A stretch of DNA of 64,000 nucleotides from Nipponacmea schrenckii (taxonomy: Eukaryota > Mollusca > Gastropoda > Lottiidae): NCBI GenBank assembly GCA_030562195.1, contig JAUJPP010000007.1:4030001-4094000 (forward strand), read 5' to 3'. Below the pieces are notes generated by a model. That model was not told where the DNA came from. It saw nothing but the letters and a program-made list of their open reading frames with translations, and made no database searches. Each line of letters begins with the position of its first letter. Positions within the stretch are counted from its first letter, which is position 1. Below, piece after piece: positions 27,001-42,000 of the stretch. Both the position numbers and the translations under genes were made by a program.

Positions 27001-30000
27001 GACTCTTTGCGTTTCCACTTGTTTAAAAAGCGGGCTTTAAAGCTAGCTTTCATTTGGCCCTCGATAAATTGCTTCGGCAATTATAATAAGTGGAAACACG
27101 GTTTATAACTCTGTAACTGAGCTTGAATCTAAAATATTCAAATTGCATCATACATCATGAAAAATAGCATATGATATGAAGAAAGTATACAAACTCAATA
27201 GAGTGCAGTTTTATGGTTCACTCATTACCTACCCACATTTTTTATTATCTATTTCAAGGTTGTCTTCAATGTACTTTAGTAAATCAGTAAAAGAAAATTT
27301 CTCATGACCTCTGTATATGTATATGCTGCAAATTATACATTTTCACCAATGTTTATTTTTTTTTATCCAAGTAGTTTCATTTTTTCTGGCATCTCCATCT
27401 CCAATTACTTTCATCAAATTTATCTTGCAATCAAGTCAATAGCTCCAATATCAAGCATTCTTGATCAGGACTAGACCATGCAAAATAGAACTCTTCTCAA
27501 ATGAATTAAAATTAGTCTTTGTAGTGACTTGGATGTAATCAACAATGGAACTGAATAAGTTCTGCAGTAAAAGATTAATGAAAGGACTTGATATATTTAG
27601 GTACTGTAATGCAAAAGCTTTGCTCAAAATGTGTTTTGAAAACAGATGAAACAAGAGTTATAAATTTCAGTCTATTTAGTTATGTGATGTGATACTTCCA
27701 CATAGTAATATAGACTAGACTGTAATAAATACACTGCAAAATTAATTTCATTGCTGTCAGCTTGATGAAATAGATGTCACCAGTAAAACACCAAACTAGC
27801 TTTATTTCACTTTTCTGCACTTGAATGAAAATAAAATTCAGGTCAACTTATGATCAAACTGTGTATGAGCATATGCCCTAAAGAAATATGATCAAATTTC
27901 CATTACATAATGTAACTCGATTTAACTAAAAAGAAAAGTTTGGTGTGTAGTTTGGTTTGCTTTTTGGTGCACAAATTTACATTCTATTTCAGCAGATGCT
28001 GATAATGTGTAATATCCAAACTATGTAGTTGTTTATAGTTAAAAGAGTTTTCGGTTGGATTGGTTTTAATTTGATGTGTTGTTTTTTTTTTTAGTTTTAC
28101 TAAAAGTAAAATATCTGCATTAAATGGTGGTCCCATCTTTCAAGGTCGAATTATCAAAATTTGAAACCTGAAACTATTGTCTAGACTCTAACCTTCATTA
28201 TATATATCTCATGTCTATTAGGATACGAATGTCAGCATACTACATTTTGACAAGTTTATCTTTCATCATAGTTAAAATACTTGAAAGTTTGTCTTGCTTT
28301 TACTCTTTATTGTCACATTATCAAGTTCCACCTTTCACTCCCAATTTTCTTGGTTTTAGTTTCCACTTCTAAATTTGTTTATTTCAAATACTTCTGGGCA
28401 GGGCTGTTGATTTGGCTCCTTATGCTGGTCATGACCGTTTGCAAATAGGCTCTGCCAGACATCAAGCATAGCCTTTCTAGACAATTTGAAGACAAAGAAG
28501 CTGTTTTATGAAACATTTTGATAAATATCTTTGTGTTATACCTTTGCTTCTTGTTATTCCAGTCATGATTTAAAGTTACCACGGATATCAGAATCACTTA
28601 AACAAAATCTTTAATATTCTGAATTAGTGGATGAATTAGGAAGTAGACACAGTTGTTAAAATAATGTACAGATACTACTGTTATAAAATACAATATTTTA
28701 CATATATTTATTATAATCAATGAATTGTTATTGTTTTATTATTTATTACATTTATTACTTGAACAGGAAATTGATGTCTTCCTGATCTTATTAATATTCA
28801 ACCTATCTTTTATATCCACATTACATGGTTTACCGACTGGAATGTATCACTTATAATTATTCAAGAAAATGTTTCTTTTGATGTTTAAAAAACAGTCATT
28901 AATCTGAAGCATATTTATGAGATTGAAGTTCCAGGTAATCTGAGTTAAGTAGTAATCATCCATTCTCCTCAGAACAGCAGACACCATTTTGCATTTGAGT
29001 TTGAAATGTTTCAATTGTAATAATTCAAAGAATATGTAATTTGAAGATTGAAAACGCATTAAGTTGAACCATAGAACAGGGAGGAAAGCCAGTGTAAATC
29101 TTGTCAGGTTTCGGTGGTGAAGTCAGAATACATGCATATTCTTCAGAATACATGATGCCCTTTTGCAATTGAGTTTACTGAATCTAATGATAGTTGGTGA
29201 TGAGAACACTGACATTAAACTCAATAAGAAATGTTTTGTAAGCTCCTGAACATTACATAGTCTGGTGGGATCAGACTAGAATGTTTTAAAGTGATTGAAA
29301 TCTCAGTAGGAACAAGTTGAAGTTGAACTTTAGAATATATGATTCAAATTGTTAGGCTGAAAATAGGCCAAATTGTCCTTCTAATATGTGATCAGAGGAA
29401 TCAGTATGGCACCACCGTTTGACAACCCTCATCAGGTGATACCTTTTTACTTTGTGATCTTTGGCATTCTGATTTCATATTATTTGTGAAAATGAAACCA
29501 CAAAACAAAAGACAAATTCCCCTGTTACAAATCCCAATGAGACTTAGCTTCAGGCAGTCTCTGAATTAATTGTAATAAAAATAATAGCTTTTCTTTTCTC
29601 AATTTCGTAACATGATAAACTTTTCATCATTAGTTCTTACAAATAGTAAAATTGCGCAATCATATAGAATTATTACAAGATATCAGAATTCTGCTTTATT
29701 TTCCTCTACAAAATCAATTTCATTTGAATTTCACAATTCCATTGATCTATTTTAAGAGAAAAATGAAATTTGAAGAGTAGGTATCCCTCTAACCAATGAA
29801 AAGTCTCTTGTTGAGAAAACTGTAATAGTTTAATGGTCAGTCATTTCAGACTGAGTTGTCCTTCATCAGTGACAAAGTGAATTGTAGCTGACTGGACTTC
29901 AATAAATTCAATCAAACTTTATAGACAATTGTTGTGATAAAGAAAGGTTTATCTATTATGATAAAATTGTACATGTCTGAACATGATGGCATTGAATACT

Positions 30001-33000
30001 TTCTAACATCATCAATTTAGAATCATCACACATTTTAAATTCAAGATTAAAATCCTTTTGTTGAATCCTGTATAAAGACCTTACAAAGCATGTACTCTAG
30101 CAAGAGTACCTGGCCCCCATGGATTGTTAGCTATTGGCAATGATTCCTCAGTACTGTAATCATAAATTGTCTAGTTCTACTTCAGGTATATAGTGAAATA
30201 ATTTATGGTGCAGAATATAACCATTGTAGACTTTCAACTTGTGAAATGATTTTAACTTACGTGTTAATAATAATGTCGCACTGTTTATTTAAGTGATATC
30301 AATAGTAAAAAGCTGCCTATCTGCACGTCAAATTGTATAATATATGATAAGGGATTTTACATTATTTATTCTGTAGGGAATTAAACGCTGTCTTATAATT
30401 TGAAGGTCTTTCAATAATAAATCAATAAAAAAAAAATACATCAATTGTTTCTACAATGATATATGACGATATTATTGATATTGATTATATCTGAAAGGAT
30501 ATTTATTGTATGAAAAATAATATATTATTGATAATGCTTGCAGAAAACTTGCTTTTCTTTTAGAGCTCTCATCCCAGTTGGGAATGAAAAAGATAAGGTC
30601 TGTGTCTATTTTTATTCCGAATCTATATTAATATACAAAATATTGAATTCAGATTAATAAACTAGGACAATGAGTGTAATTTACATAGAAATGTGTCTGG
30701 AACACCCTAGCGTTGTTTTATAATCTTGTCAGATCATAATCTATTATACATCAATTTACATCCCTCCAAAAAACGTTTTCATTTCTATAGAAGTGTTTAA
30801 TAGTAGACAGAGTGAATTGAGCCCACAGATATACACCCAATATCTACATCTTCATTGCTGTCCAACATCAGACTAATATATCAGTCTCCTGTTTCTTATT
30901 GTTTCTCATTATTATGAAAAGTTGTGGTTAAAGATAAAAAGATAAGATGTATAGGCTTTTGTCTTTGTCTTGACAATCAACTCCCAAACCAACAATACAG
31001 AATCATCCAATTTGACCAACTGTCTACCATCTACTTTTACTATCAACAACCATCTAGTTTGTGATATTGGCATCTACTGGAAGGGAGACTAAACTTGTCA
31101 TCTATGATCTATTTTAAGGCAAATCTCTCGATCTATGTATTAACAATGGGTTCTTTTACTGTTGAACTATGTTTTGAACATGTTTCCAAAATTTAATGGA
31201 CTATTTACTTTTACTTGTTTGAAGTTGTTTCTACAAGATTATTTGTATTAGGTAACTCCTAATAAATAAAAAAAGAAAATGTGGCTATTTATCATGGAGT
31301 TGATTTTCTTGCAATTAAAATGATGTTATATTGACTTTTCTTATACAACATGGACCATTGTTCTTAGATAATACCTTCATAGGACAAGAAATTGCACTCA
31401 AGAATTGACAAGTCAGAGACAATGACAAATTCCACAGCAAGTATCAATTATTTATTGGAATAGACCTGGATTCCCATTTGGCTTTTATATATTCAAGGCA
31501 AAATGTAATAGAGATATTGTCGTCTGGAAACAAATCAAAAATAATTTCCGATATTTGTCAAAAATGTCCTTTTTTGAAAACTTATAATTCAATTCTTACC
31601 AAAATCTGGACAGAAATAGTTATTATGGTACATAATACATTTTGTGGAATAAATGATCATGTGATCAGTCATGTGGGTTTCTCATCATTCCTTCCAGAGA
31701 AAGGGCACAGCGAAATTTTTAATTTGGGTTTTCCCCTCTTCCTCCCCATGTTCCTCCTTATTCTTTTATTGGTATATTTGTATGTTTTACAGAGACCTTA
31801 GTGGGTTTATTTATGTAATCATTTGTTAAGTTCAGTCATTAAGTAGTGACGTTATAAATGACATTATCCTCCAATTCTGTTAGTATTATATTTGGAGCAG
31901 GAGGGGACACAAAAACACATCATATGAGTTAGTAAGTGAGTACTTCCACTTTATAAATTTATCTGGTAACTTAAACCTGTCATGATGTTTGAATATGTTA
32001 TATTTGCTATTACAAATATAAAGGATTTGATCGTGTCCTTGGCCAAATTTATAACAATGACCTTTCCCTAATGTTTTACATCTGGCTTGACTTTTATGAT
32101 GAGGAAAATATTCTTTCTAGTATTTGAAGTTATGAGACTTAACTTGCATGGAAGGCATAATGCTGAGCTAGATACTTTATGTTTTTGAGGATAAAAACAT
32201 TTACCCTAAGGGATACATTTGGTCACTAACAAGGATTTTTCTGATGTACTTCGATTGAAAACTAAATTTAATCTAGAGCAAAGAGATCTCTCTCAAACCA
32301 TCAAATTATGTTTGGTGTTGAAGTGTTTCAGTTCTGATAGTTTTTATATTTAGTATCAAGTGATTGCCTGATAAGGTTTATATGATCAGTGGGCACTGAC
32401 TTGTGATGGAAACTGACTGATTTCATTATTATACTCAGGAAACAATAAAGAATATTTTATAGTTATAAATGATTATGGAGAATAAATCACTCATCTGTGT
32501 ATACGTTACTTTAAAGAGGTAGAATTCCTAAATTAAGAATTTTCATCGCAAATTCCAGAAAAGTTAAGTAGGTAATAAAGATAATGCAACAGCCCTGGCA
32601 CAAGTACATAACTGCAAGAGAAATACACGTTGTTCACAAGCACATGGGTACAAGATGAACACACATCAAAATACAAACACATGTTGTCGTGTTATGAGTT
32701 TGTTGTGGATCTAGGTGTACATGAAATAAGTTAGTTAACAAGGACAAGGAAGAAGATAACTCTCAGAGCTTTTCAACAGTACAATCCTTGTAGAATTACT
32801 TGTGTTTATAAAAATGGATGCAGGAACTTATTTGTCTCAAATACAATGAAACAAAATGGTACAAGTAATGTGTTAGTGTTATATACAGTTGATTAAAGTT
32901 GAAAATTGCCTCTCTTATGACTTCTTGTAAAAAACTTCTTTTAAATGATATTGACCATCCGTTACAACTTATTTTTTGTCTTCTCTTTCAATCTCACTGA

Positions 33001-36000
33001 TTCTTGCTACTATTTATCTCAGACAATCTTATTAAATTGTGACATCTTAAAACACAATGTTTAAGTAGAATTTCTAGAACCACAGATGTTGTTGGACAAT
33101 TAAAATGATGCAAGTCAAAATGAGTGTACTATCAATTTATAAACCTCTATACAAACTCTTTAAAAAATCTCTTTTAAAACTGAATGAGACTTTAATTTAA
33201 TTTAATATGGAAACATTTTCTTTTATTCTGACTGTTTTTGTTTCAAGTAGTTCTATCGTCACTTGATAAAGGCCATGGGCCTGAAAATTTGTGGTTCGAA
33301 GGAGTTAGGTTTTTTTCATTTAATAAGAATTCTTTATAGGAATAAATAAGAGTATGAATCTTTTTAAACTGTTTTATGAAAAAAGGTTGTCATTTGTACA
33401 CTACTTTGATAACAGATTTAGCAAATTTTGACCTATTAATGCCACCATTACACTTGATCTTACAACAAAGGAATCCAATATGATGTCATGGCTTCTGTGC
33501 TCACAGTTTACTGGTAACTCTTGTTCTCTTTACCCTTTCAAATAGATATGTTCCTGTGCTATTTTGTAAACACAATGATCTGTGGTTAAATTTGTCAGAA
33601 GCAGATGGAATACTGCAGTTATAAGACATATCAGAAACAAAATTTATACATTACAACAACTACACATGACATGTAATCACTCAAGGTTGACCTTTTTTGT
33701 GTATTTCATGTGAAATTAATTAAAGTACTTCTTCATACTATATTTATTAGTTACTGATAGCAATTTGTTGTATGTTTTCTAATAGAATGCGATACATCAA
33801 ACTTTTGTATTATTATGATAAAAAAAAATTTTTTTTCCCTTTATCTTAAAATTGGTCTTGTTATTCAGCTCATGTTACCTATGAATTGTTTTAACTTTGA
33901 CAAATTGTATTTCCAACCTATTCTGGTAAGCAAGGTACACAGTTCCTTACAGGAACATAATTTTTTTTGACTGAAATAGAATGACATTATGGACACCTAA
34001 TACCACTTTATAGTATGTAATTTATGATTGATATACTTCTTTATTTGAACAGTACAATGTATTGCAAATATGTTGTTTTGGATTCCAGTTTGAAGTTCAG
34101 ATTTAATAAACATCCTTAAGCGAATTATGACTTCTGTCCTTTTGAGAGTCTGTTAGGTGTTGGTTCTCAAGCCTGGAGTCGACTACAAACAAGCTTTATG
34201 GAACATGTCAGGTTTCATATTGTGTCACATCTGGGCCAGCAACAGTCACATCGATTCTTTGTAACAGTTCTATTATTGATAAAAGAGAATGATAGATAAA
34301 TGTTTCCAGTAATTAAATAAGTTAAAGAGATTGATTTTATTTCCTGTATTAGACAAACTAGGTTTCTATTTTAACGTTTGTTTTTACGTGTGATTTATTA
34401 TTTATTTGGTTTTTCTGTTAAATTAGTCTACAGTGTTACAGCTCACCCCAATGCTTTAAATCTGTTCATTTTGTTAATAGCATGACAATGTACATTAAAG
34501 AAGCAACTTGCAAGAACCAGCCGTTTGAAGTCGTATGCTCAGTAGGCAATATTAGAATTCAGTTTTGGTGCTAATTTAAGATGATATACCACACTAGTAG
34601 ATAAACAACAAGAGTCTTTTTAACATAACATGAACATGTAATTGATTTTTAGGATAAAAAATTTCAACCCTGATAAGTAATCTTATTACATATTCAAATT
34701 CAGGGCCTAAAATACCAGCTTTTTAATCAAAGGCACATACTGTAGACTTGGACTACATTGTTTGGAGAAGGATAGCGGCTATAAGATGTCACTGATACAA
34801 TGCATTGAATTATTTATCAAGTCTGGTCTATCTTTGTCAGTGTTCTTTACCAAATATAGAAATAGATTGAATTTAATTCAATGTGTGAGCTCATCAATAA
34901 GAAATCTCAATATAGCCAAACTAGTCTTTTATCTGTTTATACCAATTTTATAGAACAATCAATTAAAATGTGATCTAATGAGATAACTTCTAGGCCATGT
35001 TATTTTTTGTCTATGTTTTCCGTAGGTTAACATTCTAATGGTTAGTTCACAATACTGAAGAACCGTCCTAATATAATATATTTTAATGACTTATCAAAGT
35101 AAAGAAAGCAATAGGAGAAAACTACCTACTTGGCTTGTGTAGTAAAGGCCTTATTGTTCTCTCCTACATACAGTTTTGTATTTATACCATCATTGTGAAA
35201 CAATCAGTTTGAATATCAGCTTACCCTATTTATAACAATATTTTCGTTATTGGGATAACGTTTTCTTGGTATAGCACGGATGCTAGTGCTGAAAATTGGC
35301 TGGGACCCGAACCCTATTTATATTTAACTCTTATTGTGTGGCAATTCTAGAATGGATCCTCCATCAATCTAAACCCCTGAATATATTCAACATCTATTTT
35401 GTCTAAAGATAAATAAATTTTGTATTCCCAGGATCTGCAGAACGATAGAATTGATCTAGAAAATTTAACATTAGTAAAGGAAATATTTGAGTAAGAGAAG
35501 AAACACATTGTTAATACAGTTAGACTATTAGAGTAATCAATCAGTTAGATTCACAGGAACTATTTGTATAACCAAAATTGAAATGAGTTGTATCCATCAC
35601 TTGTGACTGCTTGGCTGAAAATATTTAATTCAAATTCTTTAAATGATATTCATCCCATAATGTCTGGGCTAAAGACTGTCAAAGAGTTCATTCAAAGACT
35701 TTATTTCCATGTAGAAAACAAAAGAAAAAGACAATTTATAGAAAAATTGGTTTGAAAATTAAATTTAAAATAATGGAATCCTCTTAGAAGTCAGGGAGAC
35801 AGGCACATGACAGTTTTCAATAAATGTTATTTTACTAGCACAATTGAGAAATGACTGAACGAGCTTTAACATGCAAATGAAGCCCAAATTAATTTTTTCA
35901 TCCAAATGTCAGACATGCTTTAAAATATCAGGTTCTGTAATCTATATATGGCAGATAGAACCTAGTGTGAAATATATTTTGATGGTATCTTGACCCTTGC

Positions 36001-39000
36001 TGAAATCTAAATGTAGAACTCAAGGTGAACTTGCAAGCATCTAAATTGTTGAGCTATCACAGCATATGAAATGTGAATTCCATGATTATTAATTCCATAC
36101 TGTAATAAGTGCTGTAACTGATCTACATATCAGTTATGATATAATAATAATTGATAGTGCATTAATTAGGTTAATAATGATTTGTTAGCACTATATGAAT
36201 TTGAGTTGGGCCGATGTTGTTTTGCCCTTGTTTTGTCATTGAGTTTTAATTTGTATCTAATTAGTAGGACCACATATCTTAGCTTTTATCTTTAACAAGA
36301 TGGTTTAAGTCTTAAAATAGTGGCAGTTAATAGTTTTCAATCTATCTACCCATTGTGAAGTAATTTAGTGTTTTTAGGTGAAGGTTACAAAAAATGCCTT
36401 CATCTACTCATTGGTATTAGATTCCAAACTTGAAGAAAACTTGGTTATTATGTGTAGGTGGCTTGTTGTTTTCTTTTCATAATAGTTTTTGATAGAAAGT
36501 TGTAGGCTAGAAAGCGAACCTTATGAACTTGTTGATAATTAGTAATGATGTTATGCAGAACTTTACGATTTTAACTTGGGACACACACATTAGCTTATTT
36601 ATAGATTTAATATTGCTCCTAAATAGGAATGAAACATAGCTTTTGAGCATCTATTGACAAGATTAACGGACTGTGCTGACTACTATGTTCTACTAGATAA
36701 TTCATGCTGAACCAGGTCAAGCAAGCAAGTAGAACCGAAGCAACTAATGGCAACTGTCAGTAACTTCAAATTTCCATCCATAGGTTTGTTCAGTAACTAA
36801 ATCTAAAACGATTAATTAGATTCTCTTCAATGTTTCCATTTGAAACAGTAGTTGATAAATAAAACATCATTAAATTCTCTTAATTGTTAGTTGTATTGAA
36901 ATGAAAGAGGTTATCACTTTCCAAATATAAAATGATATATTATTAAATACATCTGATTGATCTGAGGCTGGTTGTTGTAAATATTGAGATCCCAGCATTT
37001 TAAATTCTTTATATTACATTTATATATATTTATTTTATATGATATAGGAGATGTAATTTACAACATTTTAAATCATGTTAACCGCTTACACAGAGAACTG
37101 ATTATTTACATGATGATATTTCTTTGACTTTACATGAAAATAATAAGATCTAATTGAATTGATCTCTTCACTTTGAAGTCATTTTAAAAAGTTATTTTCA
37201 TAATGTAGCTGTTAGCATTTATCTTTCCTTTCTATTATACAACTATTAAATGCTTTAACTTCCAATATACAATATATACTTATATGTATTTTCAATTAAT
37301 GTATACATACACACGCATACACAAAATTCATTGCATGACATGAGGTGGTCTATAAACTCAAACTGTTCATCTGATTAGAAAAGGACACATACAAAATATT
37401 GTTTTTTGAATACAGTGTACATTGTGTAATCTGGCAACCAATGGGGCTGTAAAATGTAACACATGAAGGGGAAAAAATCTGAGACTTAAAAAAGGAGTTG
37501 TATGCTCAGATTGTTGTATGCTCAGTGCTCAGATTGTTGTATGCTCAGATTGTTGTATGCTCAGGTTGTTGTATGCTCAGATTGTTGTATGTTCAGATTT
37601 TTTTATGCTCAGATTATTGTATGCTCAGATTGTTGTATTTTCAGATTGTTGTATGCTCAGATTGTTGTATGCTCAGTGCTCAGATTGTTGTATGCTCAGT
37701 TCATGCTCAGATTGTTGTATGCTCAGTGCTCAGATTGTTGTATGCTAAGATTGTCAGAATTCATTGTGAAATATATAAGTTTTTACAAGTATTTTTTATA
37801 CTGAAACTTTTATGTACCTGTAAATTGTAATCATGTACCCATATGTTAATGTATCTTATCATCAGAAAGAAGATGTTTATTCGAGATATTGATAAGGTTT
37901 TTATTTGAGATATCAATTAAAATTGAAAAGGTTTTATAATGGAAATCGTGTTATATACATGACTATCATGAACACAATTTATATAATGTGCTCTAAAATT
38001 ACGATAGTATTTATTCTAATCTGATTATTTTTAATTTGATATGTTGTTGTATTTTTCAGGGAGATTTAAAACATAGGAACGTGGTGATTCTTACAGTTCA
38101 TGATTTAGGATGCAATCGTAAGTGTTACTCTTTTTCTGAAAGAAAATTTTGTCTTAAATATTAACTACACAACACTTTTAAAAATTAAAACTTTACCTTT
38201 ATGGAATTAAATATCTATCATCCAGTAGTTCTTCCATCTGGGGATTGGGTAGATTGACAGTTGATCAAAGGTGTCACCATTTCCATCAGTTTTCAAGCAG
38301 TGTCACAGGAAGAAGATTTTTAGAAATAGAACTTATTATGTTTATCAGTGCACAATGCATGTTCTTTAAAAACCTGTGGATCAATTTTATTCTTCAATAT
38401 TCTTATGGATTTCAATATTGTTTATTCCATTGTTTAGTAAGTAAATTTGTGGACTGTCATGAATTTGTAGTTAACAGACCTACAAAATCTGTGAAAATTG
38501 CCTGATATCAAATCATATTGATTTACAATACTACTGAAAGAAACCAATGTGAATACTTTTTTTTTTATCTAGCCTAGAAAATTTCATTATGACCCTTAAA
38601 CATATTATTATATAGATATTGATAGTTCAAAATAAATCAATACTTGACTGGTGATATAAAAAATCAGATAATATTTTATATGAAATGAAGTTGACTATGA
38701 CAGTATTGACTTGTGTTATAATGGAATAAACATACCAAAGTAGCAAGATACACATGTTACTATCTTACTTTAAAACACACGAATGTAACAGACACATAAA
38801 TGTGATAAACATACCAATGCACTAAATACACCATTAAATCAAAGACCATATAAATAATAAGACATGACAGCTATTCTTCTCCCTTTAGTACCAGCGAAGT
38901 CGCAGCGCCGCCATGTGGCGGGTAGTAAACACAACATCTTTTTATAACTGTCTAACGTGGCCGAAACGCTACTTCGTCGTCTTTAACTGCTCCTCTTTGC

Positions 39001-42000
39001 TTCAATAAAATTTGCTCATAGGTATCATATACATCGTTAAACGGGCAAATGAATAAGCTTACAAGGCGTATGTGTTTCAAAAATTTCCGATCATTGAGAG
39101 ACGAGAAACGTGGAGTTGAAGTCAGTTTTTACTATAACGAAGTTTCCAAACCTAAATTGTAGGCATTTCGACAGTTCAATAATGGAAATGTAATGTATGC
39201 CTAATGGTCGAATTATATGAACTTCTATGGCCTACATGGGCCAGTGCCATGTAGTGTGCAATGAGGGAATTTTTGATAGGTCAGGTTTTCGTGGTCAATA
39301 CGAACTCTGTGGGCGGGGACAAAGCCAATGAGAAAACGAAAGTAGTAATGACTTGTAGTCGGCACCAGACAACAATTTGCCGGTCCAGACATTTATTCCA
39401 ACACACTTTTTTTTTTGTAAATATCAGACAAAATAGTAAACAATGCATATAAAATTCACTTAACTGTGACAAAAATACAAGTTTAGTTAGATCTATAAAA
39501 ATAAACTTGAAGTCAGTAGGCTCCAACGACGTCAAATTTTGTCGCTGAAATTTCGACTTCCAACTACCAATATCACCTACACGAGACATCAGATGAGTAC
39601 AGATTTGAAAAGCCAATTCAATTCCCGATTTAACAATATACTAAACTTTAAAGTAGTTTGTGATATTTAAGCCGATCCAGGCTATATAATATATTGACTC
39701 GCTTGCGGTCGCCATTTTGATTTTTGCTCAATTATAGTTACGTCTTTTCATTCGGATATTTAGATCGCTAACACGGGGAAAATAGAACTCCTTTCCTGAT
39801 ATCGTCCGCAGGAAACTTGAGAAAAGAAACTGCAGATTCCTTGTTCCCCGATAGCTGTTGGAGCAAAATCGCGGAATTAACATTACTTTGGATGGCAAAT
39901 TCGGGCGAGGAGGCATTTTCCCACTAGGCCCTCATTGAAGTCTAAGTGCGTCTTACTACCCTCCGCTGAGTGGCACTGTTCGTTGCCTGGTACGCTGATT
40001 GGCCTAGCTTTCATGTCTTATTATTTATATGGTCTTTGATTAAATGCGGCAAGGTGACAATCATACTAATATAAGAGACAAAATGGCCGAAATTGAAATG
40101 AAATGATTGGACTTTTACATTCTCCTCTTCTGCACTTTATGGTTCTAATGAAGATGGGCAACACATGCAGTGTTCCATAAGGGAAATTTTGCCAGGACAG
40201 TGGCATAAGCCTACTTTTTGCGATTTCCAATAAAATGGTTTGGGTAAGAACTTTCCTGAATCATACCAGATGTGACTGCCAAACCCTAGTGCAAAGGAAA
40301 AATTTTAGACTGTTTTATTGTTACAATCTACTGACTGAATCATGAAGTTTCAATATGTAACTGAAGGTTGTTTGAAACTGTCAAATGAACCTGGATAGAT
40401 TTGTAGTGGATTTGAATTAAAAAATTGATGAATTTAATAATTATTTGTCTTGATTTGCAGATTCAATGTGGCTACACTTTTTAGAGAACCCATGTATGGA
40501 AGCTATTACTCAAAGGGCAGCTTTTATACATGTAGATGTTCCAGGACAGGAAGATGAAGCAGCAGACCTACCTGCAGAGTGAGTACCCTATGCTGTTCCT
40601 TTAACAGTTCTTAGAACATTTCTCTGGCACAGTTATTACATTTTTATTGGTTTATTTTTGTCACAGTTAAATTGTTTCTTGAAAAAAAGACTGCTCTATA
40701 AGACAATTGATCATATTCTTTAATCTTTAAGTCTGTTAATGATCATCTGTTTGAGGTTTATACCACTATATAAGGTACATATGTTGATAGAGTTTTGTTT
40801 TATATCAATTAATAAAATGATCTTTTTTAAGTAGATTTCACATGGCATTGGAAATCAATTCTTTGTTCTAAGAAAGATGACAAGCCAACTCAATTCTAAA
40901 TTTATTATATTACTTCCCTTCTGAGATAATAATTGTATTTCATGGATTTTTACTTAAAATACAATATTTGAAAACTATTTGACAATAAGATAGTGTGAAA
41001 ATGATAATGGTATTTGTGTAATAGGATGAAAATTTTAAATGTGAAAATGTTAATCTATTTGATCCTACACAGAGGTCAGATGAATAATTTAGAAAGGTCA
41101 TATTGCTTAGACTGGTTGAAAGTAATTGATTAATTTTAACATAAATGTAATACAGTGAATTGTCAAACTAAATACATCTTTCGGATCCATCCAATCAATA
41201 AATATATTCACTACTTTGATTGGTTTCAAATCTAAATCCGGACAAATTAGATTCATTGGAACAAACATGATTTGTGCATTTTACCAATTGATCCTCTGCT
41301 GTATCATTATTTATTCAAATCTTATAATGAAATTTTGGCAGAACAGAGGGACACTAATGTTAGTTATTAATCAAAACTTCTATCAAGTGCCTAATGTTGT
41401 GGCTTAGTGCATCAGTGCTTGAAAAGTTTTTTTTAATTTTCAAGCAAGTGTTGAATATTTAGTAAAACTGTCATCTAGCTGGTTATCACTTAAGAAATTT
41501 TATCCCCACTTATTATTGACATCAAGGTAAAAAGCCTCAAGGCTGACACTGATGAATATTTACCTTGAAGAAATCATTAAGATAAAAGATACACCTGAGA
41601 TTCACGGTTCTTTGTCTTCAATTTAATTTATTAATGGATTTTCCACAGCACTATGTTTGAAAAGGTCATATACTGGCAGCATTGGTAAACTCTTTGTTAG
41701 CCACTGGCTTTTATTTTATCAGCATCAATTTTCTTAGGTTTCTGATAAAATTATGTCGGCTTAATTTTTTTATGCTGTATTGATAAAGATATCTAGTCAT
41801 GCAATGGGCAAAATTTACATGGCATACTTTAATTTATATTCATTACAATTGTAATGACCGGAGACTAATGTACACATATTTTATCAGATTTATTGAAGTT
41901 CATGGCACCAATATTACTTAAGTGTTGCCTTCTTATTTAAATGGAAAAAAAAATTGTTGTATTGTAATTTATGAACACTGGGTGAAAGGATACTTTGATT

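Larger units (their letters stand above)
14263..38059 (+). other. 23.8 kb intron of the NDRG-like gene
   Basis: Unusually long compared with the 3' introns. AT-rich, with frequent stops. The open frames in it are short and of low-complexity composition. It contains MITE-like inverted repeats (15626-15935, 26785-27110), a hairpin near 16108, a possible extra exon at 35432 and a 16-bp minisatellite near its 3' end. Elsewhere (roughly 17-26 kb and 27.2-35.4 kb) I see nothing I can name. Confidence 0.7.

Noticed and set aside
31478..31801. 107-residue plus-strand frame with a hydrophobic end
   Set aside because: Low-complexity composition, no family resemblance and no splice context; expected by chance in a 23.8 kb AT-rich intron.
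33265..33310. 'ggttcgaagg' resembling a tRNA or SINE B box
   Set aside because: No A box or SINE tail around it.
35300..35325. tRNA-like B box (ggttcgggtccc on the minus strand)
   Set aside because: No A box at the right distance and no cloverleaf; probably chance.
37498..37830. Three overlapping open frames of YAQIVVCSD-type repeats
   Set aside because: The 16-bp unit rotates through all frames, so the frames are periodicity artefacts.
39281..39616. 111-residue minus-strand frame inside the TIR element, possible transposase
   Set aside because: No DDE/D-type or other recognisable motif and too short; the element is read as non-autonomous.
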